DNA from: JBCCQH01 sp039024435 | Lineage (GTDB): Bacteria > Bacteroidota > Bacteroidia > J057 > JADKCL01 | Length of the DNA: 5,332 bases | Direction of reading: 5' to 3' | Assembly (NCBI GenBank): GCA_039024435.1 | Contig: JBCCQH010000195.1 | Location: forward strand, 1-5,332 | In this document: piece by piece, positions 1 through 5,321 of the stretch | Position numbering within the stretch: position 1 is the first letter of the stretch | How the letters are laid out: each line of letters starts with the position of its first letter | Notes under the pieces: generated by a model | Seen by the model: the letters and a program-made list of their open reading frames with translations, nothing else | The model's database searches: none | Told to the model about the DNA's origin: nothing | Made by a program: the position numbers and the translations under genes

Positions 1-263
1 CAAATGCAAAGTCAATTCCTCAATTTTTTCCAGCAGCAGAGCTTGCGTCTCACCGACATCCACCCCATTCGCTTCGACCTCCGCCGCCGAGGGCACGCCC
101 GGAAGGTGGCCATGCTCCGCTGGCAGACGTGGAGTCATTTATTGCGGAGCATGGCCACCTTCCGGGCGTGCCCTCGGCGGCGGAGGTCGAAGCGAATGGG
201 GTGGATGTCGGTGAGACGCAAGCTCTGCTGCTGGAAAAAATTGAGGAATTGACTTTGCATTTG
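1..263. repeat. Perfect 120-bp inverted repeat (arms 1-120 and 144-263, 23-nt spacer)
   Basis: Bases 1-120 are an exact reverse complement of bases 144-263, with 121-143 unpaired between them. The left arm starts at the first base of the window and may continue outside it. The right arm is ordinary coding sequence of the tail-fibre C-terminus, so the left arm is a back-to-front copy of the gene. Such a structure is typical of a fold-back chimera from whole-genome amplification or of an assembly end. A 4-5 base match (CCGC at the junction, also found at the complement of 144-149) is the kind of microhomology that primes such fold-backs. A natural inverted duplication is possible but less likely, because both arms are identical over 120 bases. 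Confidence 0.95.
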
Positions 264-323
264 ATTAAATTGGAGAAGGAAAATGAAAGCCTCAAGGCCG
301 ACATTGCTGAATTGAATAAATGA
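117..323 (+). CDS. C-terminal fragment of a tail-fibre-type (S74/endosialidase-chaperone-like) coiled-coil protein, partial
   Basis: The readable part has the phrase DVESFIAEHGHLPGVPSA, then AEVEANG, then LLLEKIEELTLHLIKLE, ending in a Lys/Glu-rich heptad-like coiled coil. This is the standard C-terminus of Bacteroidota tail-fibre-domain proteins, many of them secreted or surface-exposed, in which the segment follows the fibre or S74-like part and the helix probably trimerises. Only the last 65-70 residues are here. The frame stays open to the window edge, but bases 1-120 are a perfect reverse complement of 144-263, so the upstream codons are not genuine coding sequence. The family usually reads PL-x-x-VE-x-FI here, and the Pro-Leu codons (117-122) fit, so the real gene probably joins at about 117-122. 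A GTG at 129 is available as a start but would give an implausibly short protein. The TGA stop overlaps the ATG of the next gene (ATGA), suggesting translational coupling. Family call is fairly sure; cellular role is not known. Confidence 0.75.
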   Translation, partial: PLADVESFIAEHGHLPGVPSAAEVEANGVDVGETQALLLEKIEELTLHLIKLEKENESLKADIAELNK

Positions 324-898
324 TACAGCGAGTTCTCATAGCGTTCCTGATTTCCATGACATTTGTCCCTCATTGTAATTCGCAGTTAAGGGATAGCAGC
401 CGAAATACCCTATTCATCGGTATCAATCAGGATGCGAATGGAAATGCAAACCCATTGATTAACTACGAACGCGCTTTGATCGGAAAATGGTCTGGATTGG
501 TTTCCGTAGGTTGTATTCCGCCAAGGAATGCTATCAACGAAAGGAAATTTATTCGGTTTCAATTCTCTATCGAAGGGCGGTACTATTTTGCAATAAGACG
601 AAACTTCCTAATGTCGGGATTTTTCGTTGGGCCGTTTGCATCGTATTCGGAAACCTATGTCTGGTACACAGATGTAAACCGCACCGCAAGTCGTAGTTTT
701 TTTTCCAGCATTGGAGCCACTTTGGGTTATCAATATACCATTGGGAACAGGGTTCGCCTTTGCGCTCAACTCACTCCGGTTTATCCGGGAAAGTTCGTGA
801 TGGAGCAATGGGATAAATGGGGAATCAGAAGAAGCCGTGATGAATGGCCTTCCAATTTGGGAGTTTTCATTTCGGCATCGATTGGGTATTCATTTTAA
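320..898 (+). CDS. Small outer-membrane beta-barrel protein, DUF3575-like, 192 aa
   Basis: Probable outer-membrane protein of unknown function. Residues 1-21 form a signal peptide: Arg at 4, a hydrophobic core of Leu/Ile/Phe/Met, and small residues before Gln22. The mature part alternates short amphipathic strands with turns. Phrases such as INYERALIGKWSGLVSVG, FSIEGRYYF and the GFFVGPFASYSE strand resemble DUF3575-type and OmpA-like barrels of Bacteroidota, and the chain ends in GYSF, the C-terminal aromatic residue preferred by the barrel-assembly machinery. At about 170 mature residues an eight-stranded barrel would fit. A Cys at 19 is preceded by VPH, which is not a lipobox, so a lipoprotein is unlikely. 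The start ATG overlaps the upstream stop in ATGA, which supports this start even though no clear Shine-Dalgarno is seen. It precedes the T9SS-secreted protein by 17 bases. Barrel assignment is good; function is unknown. Confidence 0.8.
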   Translation: MIQRVLIAFLISMTFVPHCNSQLRDSSRNTLFIGINQDANGNANPLINYERALIGKWSGLVSVGCIPPRNAINERKFIRFQFSIEGRYYFAIRRNFLMSGFFVGPFASYSETYVWYTDVNRTASRSFFSSIGATLGYQYTIGNRVRLCAQLTPVYPGKFVMEQWDKWGIRRSRDEWPSNLGVFISASIGYSF

Positions 899-915
899 CT
901 TCAATTTCAGAAAAC

Positions 916-2682
916 ATGTATCGAATAATAATAAATGCTTTGGCGTTTTGCCTACTTGCATTGGTAGGGTTCAGTCAGAGCAATATCTTGCAAAATGGGG
1001 GATTTGAAGCGGATTGGAATAATTCGCACTTTCCCCGGATCAATCAACAACTTGGTGTGAATGCGCCAAATAATTGGAGCGAATTCAACAATGATAACAA
1101 TGCATGGTGTCGTTGGTACATTGATTCCGTATGGGTTCCTGCTCATATAGATGATCCTGATCCCGGCCTTCAAACGGGCTTTTACCGCATGGCAAATTTC
1201 GGTAGTGCTTATCCCTGGGAACAAGGTTCGGATTCAATGATCGTTCAGCCAGCCTATCAGGGGGAATGCTACGTTGGGTTTGACACGCGTTCGGATGATC
1301 TTGACCGCGAAGGCGTTCAGCAACAATTTAGTACCTGTGCCTTGAATTCCGGTGACTACACTTTCAATTTGCGATGGGCTAGAACCTATGACAGCGATGT
1401 GAATACCAAGTTTTATGTGTATTTATCGCGATCTGCGAATGATCGGCATGTGAATTTGGGAAGTTTCAAAGTGAACCAAGGAACATTCACACCGGGGCAA
1501 TGGTATTCCTTTAACAAGAATTTCGAGGTCGAACTAAAAAACAATCACAGGGAATTGGAGTGGCTATCGATCACAGGACGAACATTTTGGAATTCCAACC
1601 CGAAAGATTACATGTACTTCGATGACGTTCGTTTTTTCCGCCAATGCGATATCGACAGCGCGTGCTTTCCTGCTACTGGCCAGATTTGTCCCCAGATCGT
1701 GACTGCACCGCCACCCGCCAATCCGATTGAAGTGAATAACATTTCGCAAGCCCATTTGATGCGGGTGCGGCTATTTGTTCCGGGGACGACTTCTCTCGTT
1801 TGGGATACCACGTACAGCAATCGCAACGGGCTTCCAGATGTCAAAATCCCCGCCCGACTTTTGGCGACCCGATTGGCCACGAACAATTATGACGCAGAAA
1901 TATCACTTGAAAACAAGTGTGGAGCTATCGTAACATCGAGGCCCATTCAGGTGATGAATGGCATTTTTGATCCGCTTTCATCCTGGGTCGACACTACCGC
2001 TAACTGGTCAGAAGCCCCGATTCCCTGCTGCCTCCGCACCCTCACGCTGGAAAATTTAGAAATCGTCGGCGATGTGTCCTATATCATCAAGGACACAATA
2101 TGGGTGCGCGATGGGGTCACGGCGGCTGACAGCAGCAATATTCTAATTCAGGCCGGGCAGGTTGTGGAATTGGATTCGGTAGAGTTTGACGGGACGGTTT
2201 CCACGGTTGAGATACTGGAAGCACCCTGCCAATCCTGTCGCCTCGCCCCGCCCTCCTCGGGCGGAACTGCCCCCGACCCCGCGATGATCGGGACACATGG
2301 CGTGGTCACGGATTCACGTCCGAAGCCAAAACCGGAGACTTCGGCACGACCTTCCCAAGTGTCCGATAACCGGCCCGTTCAGAGTGCGGACGATCCCGGC
2401 TCTCAGCCGTCGCCGGATTACCAGATCGGCGTATGGGCTTACCCCAACCCCTTCGCCAATTCGGTGACGGTGGAAGTCGAATTGTCCCGCCCCGGCCCGG
2501 TCAGTCTCATCGTCTATGACAGCGGAATGCGCGAGGTTGCGCGGGTCATCAAAGGCCGAAATCTCCCGACGGGAATTCACACCTACGCCGCTGACCTAAG
2601 CGACCACCCGGCGGGATTGTACTTCGTCCAACTCGTCGGCGAAGGTCAGACGATCACGGAAAAGATCATAAAGCAAAAATAA
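916..2682 (+). CDS. T9SS-secreted surface protein with N-terminal galactose-binding-like domain and type A C-terminal sorting domain, 588 aa
   Basis: Exported protein, probably cell-surface anchored or released. Residues 1-20 are a signal peptide ending in GFS before Gln21. Residues about 22-242 look like a jelly-roll, galactose-binding or CBM-like domain: it opens with ILQNGGFE and closes with DYMYFDDVRFF. Residues about 258-348 resemble an Ig-like segment (VWDTTYSNRNGLPDVKIP, then ISLENKCG). Residues about 355-441 are strand-rich with a Cys pair at 371-372 and CQSC at 438-441. A Pro/Ser/Asp-rich linker (about 442-502) leads to the type A T9SS sorting domain (about 503-588) with YPNPF, the GIH turn, PAGLYFVQL and a basic KIIKQK tail; PorU-type sortase normally removes such domains. 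The frame is open from ATG 844 inside the previous gene, but ATG 916 puts the signal peptide at the N-terminus. The 3' third is clearly more GC-rich. No catalytic motif was seen, so adhesin or binding protein is likelier than enzyme. Confidence 0.92.
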   Translation: MYRIIINALAFCLLALVGFSQSNILQNGGFEADWNNSHFPRINQQLGVNAPNNWSEFNNDNNAWCRWYIDSVWVPAHIDDPDPGLQTGFYRMANFGSAYPWEQGSDSMIVQPAYQGECYVGFDTRSDDLDREGVQQQFSTCALNSGDYTFNLRWARTYDSDVNTKFYVYLSRSANDRHVNLGSFKVNQGTFTPGQWYSFNKNFEVELKNNHRELEWLSITGRTFWNSNPKDYMYFDDVRFFRQCDIDSACFPATGQICPQIVTAPPPANPIEVNNISQAHLMRVRLFVPGTTSLVWDTTYSNRNGLPDVKIPARLLATRLATNNYDAEISLENKCGAIVTSRPIQVMNGIFDPLSSWVDTTANWSEAPIPCCLRTLTLENLEIVGDVSYIIKDTIWVRDGVTAADSSNILIQAGQVVELDSVEFDGTVSTVEILEAPCQSCRLAPPSSGGTAPDPAMIGTHGVVTDSRPKPKPETSARPSQVSDNRPVQSADDPGSQPSPDYQIGVWAYPNPFANSVTVEVELSRPGPVSLIVYDSGMREVARVIKGRNLPTGIHTYAADLSDHPAGLYFVQLVGEGQTITEKIIKQK

Positions 2683-2683
2683 T

Positions 2684-3271
2684 ATGAAGAAGATCATCCT
2701 GATTGCACTCTGGATTCTGGCGATCTTGCCCGCCTTTGCACAGAACGCCTCCATATTTACCGATAGCATTCCCGGCTTGAAGGAACACGCGAAAAAAGGG
2801 AACCTTGAAACCTTGCGCGGAATCTACATGCAGTTTGCGGTGGATGAGGATGGACCTTACATTACCGCCAGTTATTCAAGAATTGGACGCAAATGGGGAT
2901 ACCATCTGGGTCTTCAAAAGAGAGTTTGGGTTGGCTTTCTGTCCGCTGGTATTTACGGCCCTTATCCGGGACTGAACGCGGGCGGGGAGTTTTATCTGAA
3001 TCGACTACACACCACCGTCACGCCGTTTTTCCACGGAAACGCTTTAGCCGAATATGTTGGTGAGCAAGGAATCGGACTTCGCACACGAATCAGGATGGGA
3101 TACGGAAACTTGATCCACTTGGGGAAGTATTTTAACCTTGACTGGAGAGCTGGTCTGGGCCTCAGCTTGGGAGAGGAATATACCGAGTTCGCATCAGGAT
3201 TTTTCTCCGTTGGAGTAGCCTACAACATTTTCACCTATGGTCGTGACCACCCCGCGAAGAACGTCAAGTAA
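2684..3271 (+). CDS. Small predicted outer-membrane barrel-like protein, 195 aa
   Basis: Function not recognised. Residues 1-19 are a clear signal peptide: KK at 2-3, a hydrophobic core, and AFA before Gln20. After a short charged segment (about 25-45) the chain shows repeated amphipathic strands separated by Gly/Asn turns, for example YITASYSRIGRKWGYHLGL, VWVGFLSAGIYGPYPG, AGGEFYLNRLHTTVTPFF, RTRIRMGYGNLIHLG, FNLDWRAGLGLSLG and FASGFFSVGVAYNIF. About eight such strands fit a small outer-membrane barrel. The last 10-12 residues after the final strand are hydrophilic, so the chain does not end in the usual aromatic residue. The start lies one base after the TAA of the T9SS protein gene, which indicates co-transcription and probably coupled translation. 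The operon terminator follows 23 bases after the stop. It could be a partner or anchor for the secreted protein, but only gene order suggests that. Confidence 0.8.
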   Translation: MKKIILIALWILAILPAFAQNASIFTDSIPGLKEHAKKGNLETLRGIYMQFAVDEDGPYITASYSRIGRKWGYHLGLQKRVWVGFLSAGIYGPYPGLNAGGEFYLNRLHTTVTPFFHGNALAEYVGEQGIGLRTRIRMGYGNLIHLGKYFNLDWRAGLGLSLGEEYTEFASGFFSVGVAYNIFTYGRDHPAKNVK

Positions 3272-3293
3272 TCTTTATACGAGTGGAATATTT

Positions 3294-3330
3294 AGGAATG
3301 GCGCGGATTTTTCGCGCCATTCTTGTTAAT
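3294..3330 (+). terminator. Rho-independent terminator of the surface-protein operon
   Basis: A perfect 10-bp GC-rich stem, GAATGGCGCG (3296-3305) against CGCGCCATTC (3313-3322), encloses a 7-nt loop (3306-3312). G-U and A-U pairs can extend it outward by two or three positions. TTGTTAATTA follows, a moderately U-rich tail. It lies 23 bases after the stop of the last operon gene. On the minus strand the tail would be poor, so it mainly serves plus-strand transcription. Confidence 0.85.
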
Positions 3331-3427
3331 TATCCGGGACAAGCCGGGACAATCGCGGATTACAGCCAGTAATGGGCGATTTTCCCGTCCCGCAAAATTG
3401 GTCGGTGTCCCGGCTTGTCCCGGATAA
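3330..3427. repeat. Perfect 22-bp inverted repeat inside the iteron array
   Basis: Bases 3330-3351 are the exact reverse complement of 3406-3427; each arm holds two GGGAC units. The spacer is 54 bases. Pairing stops at both ends (A3329/A3428 and A3352/G3405). A related perfect 15-bp inverted repeat links 3416-3430 with 3523-3537 (the sequence GATTTATCCGGGACA on the plus strand at the latter), so cluster B matches both A and C in opposite orientation. Confidence 0.9.
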
Positions 3428-3557
3428 ATCCTGGCTCGTCCCCGATAGTCCCGGCTCCGACCCGCTTATTTTGAGCTTTGTGCCCGAAATACAATAATGG
3501 TGGATTGCTCGTCTGAATGGCCGATTTATCCGGGACATAAACGGGACAAGCGGGACA
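3330..3557. repeat. Iteron-like array of 10-11 bp repeats with GGGAC core on both strands
   Basis: GGGAC occurs on the plus strand at 3336, 3346, 3532, 3543 and 3552, and on the minus strand (read as GTCCC) at 3387, 3407, 3417, 3438 and 3448. Within clusters the step is 9-11 bases, about one helical turn, with degenerate units filling the gaps (about 3428 and 3459). The unit reads roughly A/T-rich pair + C-C/G-GGGAC, and two units make a 21-bp repeat alternating TATCCGGGAC and AAGCCGGGAC types. There are three clusters: A (plus, 3330-3360), B (minus, 3387-3468) and C (plus, 3526-3557). Regular phasing suggests that a protein binds side by side on one face of the DNA, as at plasmid iterons, partition sites or transposon ends. 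Which of these applies cannot be told from the sequence. Confidence 0.75.
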
Positions 3558-3796
3558 TTTGGCAGATAGGGAGCGATTGCCAAGATGATCGGGGAGTGAG
3601 GTCCGCGACGAAGGATGCGACGATCTGCAATCCATCATCTTCTAAGCTGGGCAAAAGGAGACGAAATCAGTGGAGGAGAAAATTTCGTTGTACACGAGGG
3701 CAAAATTTCGGTTCCACAGGAGGCCGCACACGGCACGATCTCCTTGCGGTTGATGGTATGGGTCCAGATCGGGGCCGGAGCCACCAGCGGCCAAAT
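3558..3796. other. Intergenic stretch without a convincing gene
   Basis: Together with the repeat array this makes about 530 bases without a well-supported gene between the operon terminator and the ATPase gene. Open frames exist on both strands here (for example 3615-3800 plus, 61 codons, and 3635-3889 minus, 84 codons), but none has a recognisable domain, and the two overlap in complementary phase so they cannot both be judged by openness. A short direct repeat, AAAATTTCG, occurs at 3679-3687 and 3702-3710. A weak promoter-like arrangement (TTATTT at 3467, 17 bases, TACAAT at 3490) lies just upstream between clusters B and C and would read rightward into this stretch. A small RNA or small peptide gene is not excluded. 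Confidence 0.5.
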
Positions 3797-3889
3797 ATGA
3801 CGGCCCCGATCCTTGTCAGGGACCGGGGCCGTCATTTCTTCGATTGTCTTGGGCCTCCTATTCAGAAGCTGACGCTTCTTCCTCGCCAT
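3635..3889 (-). CDS. Possible small downstream ORF, 84 aa, doubtful
   Basis: This frame starts inside the end of the ATPase gene (ATG at 3887-3889, with GAGGAA about ten bases before it) and runs to a TGA at 3635-3637. It overlaps the ATPase gene by about 32 bases, as a coupled downstream gene would. The N-terminal part is basic (MARKKRQLLNRRPK); the middle reads RHIWPLVAPAPIWTHTINRKE and is followed by three cysteines. An internal ATG at 3833-3835 would give 66 residues. No family is recognised. Against it: the frame crosses the strong hairpin at 3797-3835, and the complementary strand is also open. It is listed because the tight overlap is suggestive, but it is more likely fortuitous than real. 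Confidence 0.2.
   Translation of the reverse strand: MARKKRQLLNRRPKTIEEMTAPVPDKDRGRHIWPLVAPAPIWTHTINRKEIVPCAASCGTEILPSCTTKFSPPLISSPFAQLRR
3797..3835 (-). terminator. Strong hairpin downstream of the ATPase gene, probable terminator
   Basis: A perfect 12-bp stem pairs ATGACGGCCCCG (3797-3808) with CGGGGCCGTCAT (3824-3835). The 15-nt loop can form a further small stem (3810-3812 with 3820-3822). It begins 22 bases after the ATPase stop codon on the minus strand, the expected place for a terminator. The minus-strand tail is short (ATTTGG); the plus-strand tail (TTTCTT) is slightly more U-rich, so the structure may stop transcription in both directions and insulate the ATPase gene from the repeat region. 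Confidence 0.65.
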
Positions 3890-5321
3890 CAAACACAATT
3901 TCCTCTTCGGTGATCGAGTAAATCCAGCCCTGGGTTCCGTAGCGGCTTTTCTCCATTTCGATCATCCGCTTGCCGCCTTCGCGGTACAGGTTCATCCGCA
4001 TGGGCGGGTCGTATTCCAGTTTCTTGCCACCTCGGATCGTCCCGGCGTTGGTCTTCTGGAAAATCACAATGAAGATCGTTCCGGGAAAGTCGGCGCGGAG
4101 GCGCTGGAACTCCTCGGGCTTCACGTCCAGCACCGACCAGCTATCCACCGCCACCACGTCGAAAATTTTCGCCGCCTTTCGGATGTCGTTCAGTGTTCCG
4201 CCTCCGGTCAGCTTAAACGGGTCACTGTCGAGTATTCCAGCATGGTCCAGTTTTTTGGCGGTCAGGGAGGCGACACCTTCCTCAAGGGAGAAATACCGCA
4301 CGGTCATGCCGATGTCGATGAACAGCTTTGCCAGCGTAAACGAAAACGTACTTTTACCGGCAGTCGGGTCGCCCATGAGGGCAATCGCCAGCCCACGCGC
4401 TTCGATGTCACCAAGGAATTCGCCCAACTCACCCTGTCCGGACAAATCCAGCAGATCAAATTCCATGTTGCGCAACTGCTCCGGGGTGTAGCCCCCAGCG
4501 GCGTTCCTGGACTTGCGTGAATTGCGTTTGACCGGCTTGGTGGGGGTAGCCGCAGGTTCGGGTTCCGGCAGGGCGTTCAGCTTGTTATTCAGTGCCGCCA
4601 GCTTTTCAGCAGTGGCTTTCAGATCCGCGTTCAGGTCGGCCAATTTTTTCATGGTCAGATTCCCGAAACGCGGGGATAGTTCCGGTTTGGTGATTTCCGG
4701 CTTTTGCTTCTCGGTCTGAAACGACCAATAGGTGCTGCGCAGCTTCAATTCCAGTTCGGCGATTCTGGGCGGGACGAGATTTCGTTTCGCCCGAATTTCA
4801 TAGCTGATGGCCATTTCCTGATCCGGGTTGAATTGCCGGGTCCACACGCTTTTGAAGAACCCGCGGCGGTCCCCGTTCAAAACGTAGTCAATCCAAGATT
4901 TGCCGGGGGGCTTGAGCCAGAGCATCGCCACGACCTGCGGATTGATGCAGATGTTGTAAAATTGGAGGTCCGACATGGAAAGGGTGCGCTTCCAGTCGGA
5001 AATTTCGACTTCCAGATTTATTTGTTCGGGGCTTTTGGGGGGCTTGGGCAATGGGGTCGGTTTCGGTTCGTTTGCGCGTTTGCTCAGCGCGGCCTTGTAC
5101 CGGATCACCGCCCTCAGGGCTTCGTACAATTGGGTCAGGTCAGCGATTTCATTTCGTAGCGGTGCTTCCCGCTTGCGCTTTTCTTCCTCGCACTTTTGGG
5201 CGGCTTTCTTGTTGGCCCTTTGCACGGCCTTCTTACAGGCTTCGCTGCAATACTTCGCGTCGATCCGCTTGGCCTCGAAATCCTTTCCGCACTTTGGGTT
5301 TTGGCAAATCAGGTTGTGCAT
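3858..5321 (-). CDS. Zinc-finger / RecA-RadA-RepA-type ATPase fusion protein, 487 aa
   Basis: Predicted DNA-associated ATPase, probably cytoplasmic. Residues 6-29 are a compact four-cysteine zinc finger, C6-x4-C11-x13-C25-x3-C29 with KYCSEAC, followed by a highly basic helix (30-52). Residues about 100-200 are an unrecognised region rich in Trp and charged residues, between Pro-rich linkers (about 84-99 and 251-265); 222-248 looks coiled-coil. The ATPase core spans about 305-475: Walker A GDPTAGKST (317-325), a probable catalytic Glu in FSLEEG (347/348), Walker B VVAVDS (Asp393), the sensor strand IFIVIFQKT (416-424), then GGKKLEYDPP and EKSRYG (457-462), which matches the KNRFG motif position of RadA-like proteins. 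The C-terminus is acidic. No Lon-like, primase or DnaB N-terminal domain is present. The start puts the zinc finger at the N-terminus; only 11 bases remain upstream, so a longer start cannot be excluded. Related ATPases serve as replicative helicases or recombination factors; the exact role here is inference. Confidence 0.85.
   Translation of the reverse strand: MHNLICQNPKCGKDFEAKRIDAKYCSEACKKAVQRANKKAAQKCEEEKRKREAPLRNEIADLTQLYEALRAVIRYKAALSKRANEPKPTPLPKPPKSPEQINLEVEISDWKRTLSMSDLQFYNICINPQVVAMLWLKPPGKSWIDYVLNGDRRGFFKSVWTRQFNPDQEMAISYEIRAKRNLVPPRIAELELKLRSTYWSFQTEKQKPEITKPELSPRFGNLTMKKLADLNADLKATAEKLAALNNKLNALPEPEPAATPTKPVKRNSRKSRNAAGGYTPEQLRNMEFDLLDLSGQGELGEFLGDIEARGLAIALMGDPTAGKSTFSFTLAKLFIDIGMTVRYFSLEEGVASLTAKKLDHAGILDSDPFKLTGGGTLNDIRKAAKIFDVVAVDSWSVLDVKPEEFQRLRADFPGTIFIVIFQKTNAGTIRGGKKLEYDPPMRMNLYREGGKRMIEMEKSRYGTQGWIYSITEEEIVFDGEEEASASE

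Noticed and set aside
4..252. Open frame of 82 codons at the left edge
   Set aside because: It runs through both arms of the perfect inverted repeat and is antisense to, then out of frame with, the tail-fibre C-terminus; a by-product of the fold-back.
320..385. Lipoprotein signal in the first barrel protein
   Set aside because: The Cys at residue 19 follows VPH, which lacks the small residues required at -1 and -2 of a lipobox.
844..915. Earlier ATG for the T9SS protein gene
   Set aside because: It would overlap the preceding barrel gene by 55 bases and put 24 extra residues before an otherwise perfect signal peptide; ATG 916 is better.
3330..3557. CRISPR array
   Set aside because: Units are 10-11 bases, degenerate, adjacent and in both orientations; there are no unique spacers of about 30 bases and no cas gene.
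3615..3800. 61-codon plus-strand frame ending at the hairpin
   Set aside because: No convincing start context and no recognisable family; its stop lies in the hairpin arm. Kept only as a remote possibility for a small gene.
3497..3913. 138-codon plus-strand frame
   Set aside because: It crosses iteron cluster C and the hairpin and runs into the antisense of the ATPase gene; composition is Arg-rich with no domain, so it looks non-coding.
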